From Endozoicomonadaceae bacterium (GTDB lineage: Bacteria; Pseudomonadota; Gammaproteobacteria; Pseudomonadales; Endozoicomonadaceae), in assembly GCA_015163815.1 (NCBI GenBank), contig JAAOIJ010000120.1:1-48807 (forward strand): a stretch of DNA of 48,807 nucleotides, in the 5' to 3' direction. Below are positions 7,147-17,736 of this stretch, in pieces. The notes under the pieces were generated by a model, which was not told where the DNA came from, searched no databases, and saw only the letters and a list, made by a program, of their open reading frames with translations. Each line of letters starts with the position of its first letter. Positions within the stretch are counted from its first letter, which is position 1. Both the position numbers and the translations under genes were made by a program.

Positions 7147-10100
7147 ATGTTGTTTAAAAAATATTTTTACAGTGTTTCACCTATGATCGTTATAGGTTTT
7201 TTATTATGCTTGTCGATTGATGCATTTTCTAATGAATGTGACGAGTTTAAAATAGCTTGCAAACAGGGTAATATCGAACAGTTATCCTCTTTACTTACCA
7301 ATAATTCTTTATTATTTTGTGAAAAATATGATATCAATGTAGTTGAAAATGGTTCGCTTGATATTAGACAAAATAAAAAATTTGATTCTGATCAAAATGC
7401 CACATCAATAAAAGATTTAAGCTCTCATGTGGATTTCGTATTCTATTTTGGACTACATATTGCTTTTATCCATCAGCAGTGGAAGGCTGTACTATTTTTA
7501 TTACAAGGAAGCTGGTGTACCAAAGCATTTCAAACAAGCAGACAATTTAAGGATGTCATCTTATTTAAAATGAGCGATGAACGATCATTATTATTGCATT
7601 CACAGAAGATATTATATCCATTAGACGAACATGCGGCCTGTTCTTCTCAATCGTCTTCTATGATAAGGAATATCATATGCTGTTTAATCGATCGTTATAT
7701 TAAATTTTTTGATATAGATGATATATTCTTTCTGATAAAAAAGAATATCTTACAGGATGATATTCAGATCATAGGTTGTATCATGAACCATTCACAATAT
7801 TTGATAGAATGCAAACAACAACTAGCATTGTTTTTATCTTTCGCTATCAAATATGCAAAATATAACATGGCTGTATCGCTATGTCATCAATTGATACAGG
7901 TTGTGATAAAAAATCCATGGGATGATAAAGCGTATTCTCTGTTGTATGACATAAAAAAACACCTGAAAAATATTCCTCAAAAGGTGATTTGTATAAACAA
8001 AGACACCATGAAGGTAGAGCAAAATGCTTTGGAGATATTGAGGTTATTCTTGAAAACGATGAAAAATATTGTGATACCTGAGTCTTGCAAGGAAAATGAT
8101 AGTCAGTCTGTCCTTTATTTTATATCCAATGTATCTGTGCTCTCTGATCAGTTTTCAATGTATTGCCAAACAGGTGATGTGAACAACGTTATAGCATCTG
8201 TTTGGGAATACCCTGGTTATTTATATATGAAAAATAAGGAAGGATTGTGTGCGATAGATATCGCAATGCAATCTAATCAAATGGATGTTGTTGAGTTGTT
8301 AATAAATAGAGATAAATTAATGCATTTTTATCCTCAAGCGTCTCAACAGATTATAAGCAATATGGTGTTATTTCAATATGTTAAATATATGACTATCATG
8401 GATGAAAGAGAGATCAATAAAGAGGATTCTTTGTTTCAATCTATTGTGGCACAATTATACTGTCTGTATTCAGAACACGATAGTCCTATCGATTTTTTTA
8501 TTAACTTATTGGTATTATATCCGATAATACATGAAAAAATATTGATGCATCTGTTGCAGCATGACCCTTGTCATCTAGTTTCACCTATTATTATGAAAAA
8601 AATCATGTTTCTGATTAAATTATTTCATGATACGCTCACTAATGATGATCTGCCTATACAAGATCAATTCATATGTTATGAACAAGATGATCAATTGCTT
8701 GAGTTTTTTAAAAAAATAACTAACTTTGTATGTATATACAATAAATTAAAAAATTATTCTTTATTTTATAAAGAAATATGCCAGTATATAATAAATATAG
8801 AGAATAATGATTTCGATTTCCAGTCAAAAAGAAAAATGTTGCTTGTGACATTATCTGCAGCATATAAAACAGGTGATATCAACATGATTTACTCGATATT
8901 GCTTGCTCATCCTTTATTATTTTTTTATGTATATGAAGTAACACCTATTAGTTCGACATCAAAAATGAGCAGTCCTTTATTAGGAGTACAGCTTGCTGCG
9001 CAAAATGATCAATGGGAATTGGTGTCTTATTTATTGCAAAAATCACGCACGTTTTATGGAAAGCAACACTACTTAAAATATTTACACTATTTAAATAAAA
9101 ATTTTGGAGATGATAATGCTTCGTTAATAGCGAAAGCGTTTTTTAAATTGATGAAAAGTAATGAAAAATATAATTATGTTGATCGGTTATATCATATTAT
9201 TTATGTATTAATTAACTTCGGTGTTGATATAAAAAACATGAAATTATATGATGTTTTTACTAACAATCGTGCTATCAAGCTGAATTTCTATAGTAGGCTA
9301 AAAACACACATAGCAACTGGCACTATTGACAGTATTGACAATTTCAGTGTATTACCTGTATTTCATGCTGTTATGGAGAAAGCATATAGTATTGCATTAG
9401 ACATGCTAAAAAATATAAAAACACACATACCTGAAGAATGCTTTATTAGTTGGCTTAAAAAAGTATTAAGAGAGAAGGATAATAGCAGGAAAACAATGTT
9501 GATGTATCTATGTGAAGAAGCAAAAAAAAATAAAGAATGCAAGCAATTATTAGATTATTTATTCAATATTATTCAGCATAATAGGACTATTCTGTATGCA
9601 GATTCAGAACCATATAGTATTTTAGGTTGTTTGAGTCAGTATGTTGATATCATTGCTTCTTATACTGAGAAAGATCAGTATGCAGAACATTTTTTTATCA
9701 AATGGATTTTCCCTGAAAACATGATTGATTCAAAATGTACTCAACAATTAAAAAACTGTATTGACTTATGGATTAGTGCATGGAAAATACAAAATAAACA
9801 ACTAGAATATCAATTATTATGCTATAACTTGCAATTATTGATCAAATTATTCAACTGTACCCTAACTTGTGATGAGATAGAGTTTGAAATAAAACACAAA
9901 AATCTTGCTTTTTTTTGCATCGTCATGAAATATCCTGCTTTATACCAGAAATTGAAAATCATACAGACTTTGCCGTGTGAAGACCGTTGTCTGTATGTGT
10001 CTAATATATCCTCTAACATAACAACTAAAAACAACGATAAAGCTGTTAGATTTTTTTTTGAGATACCAATCAAGGAGTGGCATTCTGATGTTGTAGATAT

Positions 10101-10197
10101 TATTAATTTTCATCATTTTTCAAATGAAAAAAAATCTAATATTCAATCATTTAACCGGTTTTTCTGTCAACACTTAAAGATTGATTTGTGTTTGTAG
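7147..10197 (+). CDS. Large exported ankyrin-repeat-like protein (1016 aa)
   Basis: No precise family. I chose the ATG at 7147 because AAGGG lies 6-7 bases upstream and the product then starts with a signal peptide (MLFKKYFYSVSPMIVIGFLL, then CLSIDAFS); the frame extends to 7114 without such a site. At least three stretches read like degenerate ankyrin repeats: ACKQGNIEQLSSLLTNN near the mature N-terminus, CQTGDVNNVIASVWEYPG followed by GLCAIDIAMQSNQMDVVELL near residue 350, and AYKTGDINMIYSILLAHPLL followed by LGVQLAAQNDQWELVSYLLQ near residue 590. The rest is helical and rich in I, L, K and Y. Ankyrin-like proteins are common among effectors and surface proteins of intracellular bacteria; export by Sec is likely and host targeting is inference. 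No operon partner. Confidence 0.65.
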   Translation: MLFKKYFYSVSPMIVIGFLLCLSIDAFSNECDEFKIACKQGNIEQLSSLLTNNSLLFCEKYDINVVENGSLDIRQNKKFDSDQNATSIKDLSSHVDFVFYFGLHIAFIHQQWKAVLFLLQGSWCTKAFQTSRQFKDVILFKMSDERSLLLHSQKILYPLDEHAACSSQSSSMIRNIICCLIDRYIKFFDIDDIFFLIKKNILQDDIQIIGCIMNHSQYLIECKQQLALFLSFAIKYAKYNMAVSLCHQLIQVVIKNPWDDKAYSLLYDIKKHLKNIPQKVICINKDTMKVEQNALEILRLFLKTMKNIVIPESCKENDSQSVLYFISNVSVLSDQFSMYCQTGDVNNVIASVWEYPGYLYMKNKEGLCAIDIAMQSNQMDVVELLINRDKLMHFYPQASQQIISNMVLFQYVKYMTIMDEREINKEDSLFQSIVAQLYCLYSEHDSPIDFFINLLVLYPIIHEKILMHLLQHDPCHLVSPIIMKKIMFLIKLFHDTLTNDDLPIQDQFICYEQDDQLLEFFKKITNFVCIYNKLKNYSLFYKEICQYIINIENNDFDFQSKRKMLLVTLSAAYKTGDINMIYSILLAHPLLFFYVYEVTPISSTSKMSSPLLGVQLAAQNDQWELVSYLLQKSRTFYGKQHYLKYLHYLNKNFGDDNASLIAKAFFKLMKSNEKYNYVDRLYHIIYVLINFGVDIKNMKLYDVFTNNRAIKLNFYSRLKTHIATGTIDSIDNFSVLPVFHAVMEKAYSIALDMLKNIKTHIPEECFISWLKKVLREKDNSRKTMLMYLCEEAKKNKECKQLLDYLFNIIQHNRTILYADSEPYSILGCLSQYVDIIASYTEKDQYAEHFFIKWIFPENMIDSKCTQQLKNCIDLWISAWKIQNKQLEYQLLCYNLQLLIKLFNCTLTCDEIEFEIKHKNLAFFCIVMKYPALYQKLKIIQTLPCEDRCLYVSNISSNITTKNNDKAVRFFFEIPIKEWHSDVVDIINFHHFSNEKKSNIQSFNRFFCQHLKIDLCL

Positions 10198-10378
10198 AAA
10201 GCCTCTTTCTGCTGCATTAGATCGTAACAAGATGAGCATCAACAATTATCTAATCAGTATTATGAATGACATGGATTAGAATAGACTGATCAAAAAGATA
10301 TCAAATGGTTAGCCTGTTATCAATAGATATTATATAGAATATGCATTGAAATAAGACAGTATTTTCGATAATAAGTTA

Positions 10379-13300
10379 TCATGCTTGACTATCATGATTT
10401 TTTTGCAATATTTTGAGTTGTTTTAAAATTTCATTCAATGTTTCAATAGTATGAGGTGTTTTACAATTTAAAGAAATCATAAGCGCTTCAATTTCTGCAT
10501 TATTTTTTTCTGTTCCATATATATTTTTTAAAGCTTTGAATAGTAATATATTAAATTTTTTATCACTCCAATTATCTGGAAAAGTTTGATTTATTTGAAA
10601 ATAGAGGTGCATTTTTTCTAGCGACATTTGATTTTCAGACATCTCTAGTGCCTCAATATGATTAGAACTAACTCCCTGTTTGTTTAGAAAATCTGTGATG
10701 AAATATATTGATTTAGAAGTAAAAGGTGATGCAATTCTTGCAATGAGTTCCATCGATACATTAAATAAAGAAACAAAAGGCTTTAATAACCAAGATATAT
10801 GACCTTGTCTACATTGCAAGGTGATAGTCGTGCTTTTGATAGCATCTTGCAATAAAACACAATTTTTTTGAACAGGCAGTTTATTGACTTTTATTTCAAA
10901 ATTAAAAATCGAACCTATTTTTTCGAATAATTTTAAAACTTTTGATTTATTTTTATTGATTTGACTACATATGTTGCCTACATTTCCACTTATTTTCAAA
11001 TCCAATTTGCCAGATAGCGATGTATCGTCTGATGTTTGTGTTTCCGGTGTAAAGTCAACTTGGAGATCGACTGAATTCATAATACTGTTTTTAAGATTGA
11101 GTGTACCTTGTAATGTAGAGTTTTTTCTATCAAAATTATACACTGTCACTGTATTGCCTTGAGAGCTAGAAATATTCAATCGAGGTTTTTTTACAGATAA
11201 TTTCAACTGAGGTTGTTGATCAGCAGTATCGATACTTTGAGAAGTATGTGTAAGCTCAACAGATTGAGCGCTTGCATATGTCTTTTTCTTTTTTGGCGAT
11301 TCTTCTGTTTTTGGCTTAACTTGGTGTGCATAAACAGCATTTTGAGTTTTAACACTGATTCCCACGGTTGCCAAACCTATTGTTGTCGATGCTTTTGCCT
11401 CGCATGTTGGTATTTGTACAAAGATGTTTTTTTCTTTCATTTTAGATGTGTCGGTATCTTTTGTTTGACTGAAATCAACTTGCAAATCACGGGTTAATAA
11501 AGACGACTGAATGTCTATATTTTCTCTGCCTAAACCAATACTGCAATGACTATCTATATCTATGGATTTAACTTTAACAACTGCTTCATTTTCATCAGGT
11601 TTTTCTGATATTCTCACTTGAATATCTTCAGCGCTGCCCATTTTTTTTTGTGATATCGCTGGTTGCAATGTGAAGGCTTTATATTCACTGATGCTAGAGG
11701 TGTTCAGGTTCAGGCTATTTAAGTCTACTGCTTGTATTTTAATATTTTTTTGTTCAGGCGTATATGTTACATTAGCTTGATGCATATCAGCTGATACATC
11801 TAGTTTTTCAAGTATATTATGAGCTGACAAGGAGTTATGAGGCAATGTTATCCTACCAGATTCAAGATGTGATGCTTGAAATTCAAGCTGTATGCTAGGT
11901 GATTGAGATTGAAGAGAAATACTGCTTGTTGGATCTTTTATTGCTTCCATTGCGTTATTCATGACATCATAATCTAGTAATACAGAGGATACACCGTGTA
12001 TTTGTATTTGCTCATTGATATATTTTTCTGCATTTTGATAAGCGATCTGTGATTGTATATTAGGCTGTTCTAATTGTATATGTTGGCATTTTTTTTTGAC
12101 TGCTAATAAAGTGATGAATTGTTTAAATGCTTTGTTATTCGTGAGCATCAAGGTTAACGTCTCAAATAAGCCTGCTGGTAGTTTTTTTTTGAAAATTTGA
12201 GCGTCAAATGAAGAATCTATTTTTGCTTCTTGACAAGATATTTGACAATCAAGATGATCTTTTCGTTTTTCAAATGAAATGGTTGGTTGAGTGAGCTGAA
12301 TATGAGAAGTACTGTCTGGTGTATGGTCTGTTTTTTTAGTTTTAATCTGAGCTGAAGTGTGAGAACCTTTCATCACAGTTATTCTTGTATCGGCGCTTTC
12401 GCCACTGGTTATATTATTTGTTACAGATATATCCTGCATCTTAACCGTTGGTATATTAACATCAGGAGTTTCAAGATGATCTAATTGCAAATGATCTGTT
12501 CGTGTCTGAATATCTTGCCCCCCATTTGTTAGTTGACAAGATATATGATCGGCCGCAATTTTTTCAATTTTCATTCTATTCTGCAGTATTTCTGGTGTCT
12601 GTATTGTTTGTGCAATCTGTTGTGTCTCAATATGTTCTGCAGTCACTTGATTCATGTGATGAGCGGTATTACTGATAAGTTGAATTTTTTCTCCAGATAT
12701 TGCCTGTATAGAGACTGTTTGATTCGATGCTGTTGTCTCATCAGAACCCATTTGATATTGTACTTTTTTCATATCAATTTTACCGAGAGAAATGCTTGCC
12801 ATTTTTTTTTCTTGATTCACATCCTTTTCAAGTTTTTTAGCAGATTTTGTAATAGGTTGCTCTCTTGTTTTTCTGGGTGTTGATATTTCCATATAACTAA
12901 AATCCGAGCCTGTCATATCGCCTTTTATTTGTTCTGGTATTGCTAAATCTTGAATTTGAATAGTGGAACCTGGTAAATCAAATGATGCTACTTTTATACC
13001 TTGTAATGAACGGCTTTTATTTGCATGTGAAACAACTTCTACTCCTTGTATGCTTCCTTTTTTAAAAGCAAATTTTCCTGATAAATCAATGCCTATCGAT
13101 TTGATTGACAAACACTTACAAGTAGAGAGATCATCATGATGAACGTCATTGCTTAGGAGATGATTGAGAGGAGTATGCTGCTTGCTAGTCTGATGTATAT
13201 CCTTTAATTGTATGGAAACTTTTGTTTCACTCTTTTTTAGCGCAAGCGTTTTCAGTGCAGGATATGTTTCTTCTAAACGTTTAAGAGGGATAAAAGCATT

Positions 13301-14596
13301 AATATCTGTAATATGTCCTTGAATTGTTGCGTTAGGAATATGTAATTTTTTTTCATTTTTTTGTTTTAAATCATAACCAATATGATCTGCTGTGAGGTCA
13401 ATGGTTGCTTTATTTTGATCATTTTGACCAGAATGTACTGCTAGATTGATATGAACCCTGGATAAGGTATTATTTTTTGGAATGAGTAATTTAGACACAG
13501 TAGAAATATTATTTTCTGGACTGGCATGAGTTGATGATTGCTGGCCTGCTAGCCATCCTGTGAATTGACTAAATGTTGAAGAAACCGTTGAACCAATTGA
13601 TTTTACTTGCGAAAACATAGCTGATCCAGCAAACCGCGTTAATGTTGATAAAATATTAGCTGAACCTAATAATGATTGAATGATTTGAATGGAGTGAAAC
13701 TCGAAACTGGCTTCATTTGGTTGGATATTGATAGTTCCTGTTATCATCTCATCTGGATTATTTGGATTTGGATAGGAAATATCAGCTGATAATTGAGTTT
13801 GTATTTTGAGATGCTGTTGATCAGTATCAATATGAATTTTGTTAAAGATTAGCTTAATATTTGATAAAGTTAACTGAGGATTCAGCTGGATAGACTTTAA
13901 TTGAATTGTTTGAGGTGTGTTATGTTTATACACCTGATTCATAGAGACTAGTGCATTGCTGATATCAGAACCTGATAATCCTTTAATGCCATATTTCCAG
14001 CAAACTAAATGCGTGACAGTTTTGATAATCATATTATAACTAATAGTGAATGGATTTATTTTTTTTAATGTTCCGATGAGTTTTGATGTATGTGATCTGG
14101 ATTTTGATGGTTTGATTGTGTTTTCCGGAATCTGTAATAATGGATTGGTTGGCGTTGTTTTAATGGATGTTGATTCTGCTTCTATGGCTTGTTCTGATCT
14201 GAGTAAGGCGTTGACTAATTGGCTTGATGTTTGAATATTTTGAGTGCTTTCTGGGTCTATTTCAGGATTTGAATCTGTATTTGAGTCTGATTTTAAAATG
14301 GTCGTCATTCTTTGATTTTTGGTGAGACTAGCTTCAGAAAATAATACTTGATGTGTTTTTTTTAAAAGATAAGGCATCGACTGTGCTGATTGTGATTCGA
14401 TGAGTTCGTGGATGTTAATAGATTTTTTTGAAATTGGGCTTGACATCAGCTCTTCAGAAGGTATAAAAGATTTTGTTGAAGCAGGCATGCCTTTCACTGC
14501 GGATTGAGATGGATTTTGGGTGGATTCTGTTGGATTTCTGTTGATATCATTTCTTTTATTTGTAGCGTAGCCATGTGGGGGGGTAATAATAGGCAT
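10379..14596 (-). CDS. Giant beta-repeat protein, AsmA/TamB-like (1405 aa)
   Basis: I do not recognise a named family. After a Ser/Thr/Asn/Pro-rich, probably disordered N-terminal 140 residues and one moderately hydrophobic segment (near SYNMIIKTVTHLVCWKYGIK), about 1000 residues alternate short polar beta-strand-like stretches such as TPQTIQLKSIQLNPQLTLSN and SIQLEFQASHLESGRITLP. This texture recalls AsmA, TamB and other bridge-like lipid-transfer proteins. The last 150 residues turn helical. There is no Sec signal, which is unusual for AsmA/TamB proteins. I chose the ATG at 14596 (AAGGA 9 bases upstream) over the one at 14617, which has no ribosome binding site. A role in envelope lipid traffic or as a secreted substrate are both guesses. 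Single gene, transcribed away from nupC. Confidence 0.55.
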   Translation of the reverse strand: MPIITPPHGYATNKRNDINRNPTESTQNPSQSAVKGMPASTKSFIPSEELMSSPISKKSINIHELIESQSAQSMPYLLKKTHQVLFSEASLTKNQRMTTILKSDSNTDSNPEIDPESTQNIQTSSQLVNALLRSEQAIEAESTSIKTTPTNPLLQIPENTIKPSKSRSHTSKLIGTLKKINPFTISYNMIIKTVTHLVCWKYGIKGLSGSDISNALVSMNQVYKHNTPQTIQLKSIQLNPQLTLSNIKLIFNKIHIDTDQQHLKIQTQLSADISYPNPNNPDEMITGTINIQPNEASFEFHSIQIIQSLLGSANILSTLTRFAGSAMFSQVKSIGSTVSSTFSQFTGWLAGQQSSTHASPENNISTVSKLLIPKNNTLSRVHINLAVHSGQNDQNKATIDLTADHIGYDLKQKNEKKLHIPNATIQGHITDINAFIPLKRLEETYPALKTLALKKSETKVSIQLKDIHQTSKQHTPLNHLLSNDVHHDDLSTCKCLSIKSIGIDLSGKFAFKKGSIQGVEVVSHANKSRSLQGIKVASFDLPGSTIQIQDLAIPEQIKGDMTGSDFSYMEISTPRKTREQPITKSAKKLEKDVNQEKKMASISLGKIDMKKVQYQMGSDETTASNQTVSIQAISGEKIQLISNTAHHMNQVTAEHIETQQIAQTIQTPEILQNRMKIEKIAADHISCQLTNGGQDIQTRTDHLQLDHLETPDVNIPTVKMQDISVTNNITSGESADTRITVMKGSHTSAQIKTKKTDHTPDSTSHIQLTQPTISFEKRKDHLDCQISCQEAKIDSSFDAQIFKKKLPAGLFETLTLMLTNNKAFKQFITLLAVKKKCQHIQLEQPNIQSQIAYQNAEKYINEQIQIHGVSSVLLDYDVMNNAMEAIKDPTSSISLQSQSPSIQLEFQASHLESGRITLPHNSLSAHNILEKLDVSADMHQANVTYTPEQKNIKIQAVDLNSLNLNTSSISEYKAFTLQPAISQKKMGSAEDIQVRISEKPDENEAVVKVKSIDIDSHCSIGLGRENIDIQSSLLTRDLQVDFSQTKDTDTSKMKEKNIFVQIPTCEAKASTTIGLATVGISVKTQNAVYAHQVKPKTEESPKKKKTYASAQSVELTHTSQSIDTADQQPQLKLSVKKPRLNISSSQGNTVTVYNFDRKNSTLQGTLNLKNSIMNSVDLQVDFTPETQTSDDTSLSGKLDLKISGNVGNICSQINKNKSKVLKLFEKIGSIFNFEIKVNKLPVQKNCVLLQDAIKSTTITLQCRQGHISWLLKPFVSLFNVSMELIARIASPFTSKSIYFITDFLNKQGVSSNHIEALEMSENQMSLEKMHLYFQINQTFPDNWSDKKFNILLFKALKNIYGTEKNNAEIEALMISLNCKTPHTIETLNEILKQLKILQKNHDSQA

Positions 14597-14820
14597 TGAA
14601 AAAAATCCTTCATCCATGAGGGTGTTAAAATATCTGTTTTATTGAAAATTATAGTTGATAGTTGTTAAATCTGTCGAACTAAGTGATATTTAAAAAAAAC
14701 TGTTGATGAGGTCATGTCAATGATCAGTATATCTTGAATCTACATACAAGATCTCGTATAGTAGTTTGATTCTTTTGTATAGTGTATTCTATTGATTTAT
14801 AAAATGAGTGATGATTAGAG

Positions 14821-16026
14821 ATGGAAGTATATCAAAATATTATAGGCATTAGTGTTATTTTTGGGTGCGCTTGGATTTTTTCCTCAAATAAACGCGCCAT
14901 TGCTTGGAAGACAATTTGTTTGGCCTTTATCTTGCAAGCAGCTTTAGGCGCATTTGCATTATATGTTCCTGTAGGACAGCAAATATTTGAATGGCTTGCA
15001 AAGCAATTTTCACATCTATTATCTTTTCCTCAAATTGGTGTTCAGTTTTTATTTGGACCTTTGGCCGATATGGGTTTTGTTTTTGTGTTCTCAGTGCTTA
15101 CTGTGTTGGTTTTTTTTGCTGCATTATTAGCTATATTATATCATTTTGGTATTATGCAGTGGATTATTCGAGTTTTTGGAGGTGGATTAGAAAAATTATT
15201 AGGCAGTAGTCGGGTTGAGTCTTTATATGCAGTCACGAATGTATTTTTAGGTCAAAGTGAGTCACCTTTAACGATTAAGCCTTATATTGCGAGATTAACA
15301 GAATCTGAGCTATTTACGATCATGACATGCGGAATGGCGGCTGTATCAGGCGCTATTTTAGCAGGATATGTTGCTTTAGGCGTTGATATGAAATTTTTAA
15401 TTTCAGCTAGTTTTATGTCTGCGCCAGGGTCAATTTGGATCTCAAAACTGTTAATGCCTGAAACAAAAATATCTGACCCAACGATTCAGGTGAATTATGA
15501 AAAACATGTTAATTTAGTCGATGCTATTGGCTCTGGCGCTATGTCTGGCATGAAGTTAGCGATGGGTGTTGGCGCTATGTTATTGGCTTTTATTTCTCTT
15601 ATAGCGCTACTGAATAGTCTGTTAGGTGGCCTTGGTTGTTGTTTTGGGTATGAAGCGATTACGTTACAAAAAATATTAGGTTATTTTTTTGCTCCGATAT
15701 CTTGGTTGCTAGGTGTTCCTTGGCATGAATCGAGTATTGTTGGTAGTTTGATTGGGGAAAAAATTATTTTAAATGAGTTTTTGGCCTATATTCAAATGGG
15801 TCATTTAAAATTAAGTGAATATTCACATGCCGTGGCATCATTTGCGTTATGTGGTTTTGCAAATATATCTTCTATTGCAATTCAAATGGGTTTAATCGGC
15901 GGCTTAGCTCCTTCTCGTCGTGCAGATGTTGCGCGCTTAGGATTACGTGTTGTTTTTGCTGCGACTATGGTGAATTTGATGAGCGCTGCAATGGCAGGGT
16001 TGTTTATAAAACTATCTAATATGTAA
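14821..16026 (+). CDS. nupC: Concentrative nucleoside transporter (NupC/CNT family)
   Basis: Inner-membrane symporter that imports nucleosides using a proton or sodium gradient. The 401-aa length matches NupC (about 400). Family signatures are the re-entrant loop GQSESPLTIKPYI, the following LTESELFTIMTCGMAAVSG, and CGFANISSIAIQMG in the C-terminal half. About nine or ten hydrophobic segments span the protein. The ATG at 14821 has only a weak ribosome binding site. It stands alone between a divergent giant gene and the convergent gltS. Substrate spectrum and coupling ion cannot be read from the sequence. Nucleoside import would suit a host-dependent cell. Confidence 0.92.
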   Translation: MEVYQNIIGISVIFGCAWIFSSNKRAIAWKTICLAFILQAALGAFALYVPVGQQIFEWLAKQFSHLLSFPQIGVQFLFGPLADMGFVFVFSVLTVLVFFAALLAILYHFGIMQWIIRVFGGGLEKLLGSSRVESLYAVTNVFLGQSESPLTIKPYIARLTESELFTIMTCGMAAVSGAILAGYVALGVDMKFLISASFMSAPGSIWISKLLMPETKISDPTIQVNYEKHVNLVDAIGSGAMSGMKLAMGVGAMLLAFISLIALLNSLLGGLGCCFGYEAITLQKILGYFFAPISWLLGVPWHESSIVGSLIGEKIILNEFLAYIQMGHLKLSEYSHAVASFALCGFANISSIAIQMGLIGGLAPSRRADVARLGLRVVFAATMVNLMSAAMAGLFIKLSNM

Positions 16027-16105
16027 ATGATCACTTGGCATAAAATTATTCACAACTAGATTGCAATGAATTGAATAAATCTTTATTAGGGTGTTGTAAA
16101 ATATG

Positions 16106-17317
16106 TTACGGCGTCCCAATGAAGGGAATTTTGATCAAACTTTGTAGAATAATTGAGTTGGTGATATCAGTAAATACTGACCCTAATAAAGGAATGAATA
16201 ACATAGCTTTCGGTGATTTACCAAAACGATGCATCATGGTTTCAACGTTGGCAATACCTACTGGTGTTGCGCCTAATCCGGACCCAATAAAACCGGAACT
16301 CATGACTGCAGCATCATAATCTCTTCCTGCATATCGAAAAAACACATAGTATGCAAACACAGCAATAAATAGTGTTTGCATACAGGCGATAAACAATAAA
16401 GGAAAGGCAATATGGAATAAATTATTTAAATTTAGTGTAAACAAAGACATCACAACAAATAAATCCAGGCTTATATCTGATAGTAAGGCAGTAAATTCAG
16501 AATGGAGTGAGTGTTTCATGGAGTCTAATATATTGTTGAGAAGAACGCCTAAAATTAAAACAATAAAAAAATCAGGTAGTAATATATTCAGTTGACGCAA
16601 ATAGTTATTAATTTCTAATCCTATAACAATGGTGATTGAAATACTAAATAGTAATCCAAACACACTTGATGAGCTTAAATTATAAGGAATGGGTGTTGAT
16701 AAATTAATTTCTGATGGATTATTTGAGCGAATATTGGGTGTGATTAATTTTTTGTTATTCATCAGCATTTGCCCGATAGGTCCGCCTAGAAAGCCACCTA
16801 ATATCAAACCTAGTGTTGAAGAAACCAGTGCGAATTCATTAATATTTTCAAAGCCAAGCGATTGTAAATACTGTACCCAGGTAATGGCGGTGCCATGCCC
16901 TCCGGCAAATGAAATACTGCCTGCTAATAAACCGTAAATAGGATGAATGTCGAATAAGGTGGCTGATAATAAACCAATTATATTTTGGCATAGAATAAGG
17001 CCAGTGAGCATTAGGATAAGTATTAAGAGTGTTGTTCCGCCTTTTCTGAGTATTGATAACTTGGTTGATAAGCCTATGCAGGAAAAAAAAGTGAGTAAAA
17101 ATAAGTTTCGAATCGTTAAATCAAACGTAATTTCATATAAAGGATTTTTACCGTATGAAACAATTGTTAAAATAATAGCCACTAGTAGCCCGCTAGTGAT
17201 AGCTGGTGGGATATTGTAAGATTTTAATACAGGGATGCATTGAGTAATTTTAGACCCAAGGTATATGATCAAAATACTAATTGATAAAAATGCTAATCCT
17301 GATATTTGAAAATGCAT
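16106..17317 (-). CDS. gltS: Sodium/glutamate symporter GltS
   Basis: Na+-coupled glutamate importer of the inner membrane (ESS family). About 403 aa with the start at 17317, matching E. coli GltS (401); the frame runs 31 codons further upstream, but those residues are not family-like. The two halves show the re-entrant loop signatures GSISFAGGHGTAITW and SGFIGSGLGATPVGIANVET, and the end FIPLLGSVFTDITNSIILQ is typical. About ten membrane segments. No good ribosome binding site precedes the start. It would draw on the sodium gradient made by the Na+-NQR encoded at 33-39 kb. It converges with nupC, with 79 bases between the two stops. Confidence 0.93.
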   Translation of the reverse strand: MHFQISGLAFLSISILIIYLGSKITQCIPVLKSYNIPPAITSGLLVAIILTIVSYGKNPLYEITFDLTIRNLFLLTFFSCIGLSTKLSILRKGGTTLLILILMLTGLILCQNIIGLLSATLFDIHPIYGLLAGSISFAGGHGTAITWVQYLQSLGFENINEFALVSSTLGLILGGFLGGPIGQMLMNNKKLITPNIRSNNPSEINLSTPIPYNLSSSSVFGLLFSISITIVIGLEINNYLRQLNILLPDFFIVLILGVLLNNILDSMKHSLHSEFTALLSDISLDLFVVMSLFTLNLNNLFHIAFPLLFIACMQTLFIAVFAYYVFFRYAGRDYDAAVMSSGFIGSGLGATPVGIANVETMMHRFGKSPKAMLFIPLLGSVFTDITNSIILQSLIKIPFIGTP

Positions 17318-17736
17318 AGTTAAGTGTCTTATTTTAATTGTCTGAAAAAGATTTTTTTGTATGTTAAATTTCAATACATATAAATAATAGGATATCAAAT
17401 TTACTGACAATACAAAAATATTTTTTTATTTCAGTGTGATTGGCAGGCTCTAAAAATAAAAAAAATATCATATAACTTAATGTTTTAATGCTTTATTTAT
17501 GGTATAATATTTCTAAGTTGTTAGTTGTATTTCATATGAAAACTGGCGAAAAAAACACAACTAGCACATTTATTTTTTATTCCAGTCATTCACTTGAATA
17601 AGGTATAACAACTGTTTTTTTCGTATCTGAATTTTTTCATGTCTAATTCAAATGTCAAGTCATTTTTTAAAAATATACAAATAAACGCTTTTCTTTAAAA
17701 GAAAAGTTTCAATTGAGATACGAGATCACATCTAGT
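17318..17736. other. Spacer between gltS and the miniature element
   Basis: Holds a TATAAT on the plus strand at 17503-17508 without a good -35. AGTTGTTA occurs at 17516-17523 and its inverted copy TAACAACT at 17606-17613. No gene, tRNA or terminator is evident. Confidence 0.4.

Noticed and set aside
16092..16099. TGTTGTAA, resembling the core of E. coli Ter sites
   Set aside because: The match stops after eight bases and the same string recurs by chance elsewhere (for example near 41402, 43468 and 44550).
17516..17613. Inverted pair AGTTGTTA / TAACAACT upstream of the tus-like gene, possible Ter-like operators
   Set aside because: Eight bases only, over 600 bases from the gene and not matching the Ter consensus; too weak to call.
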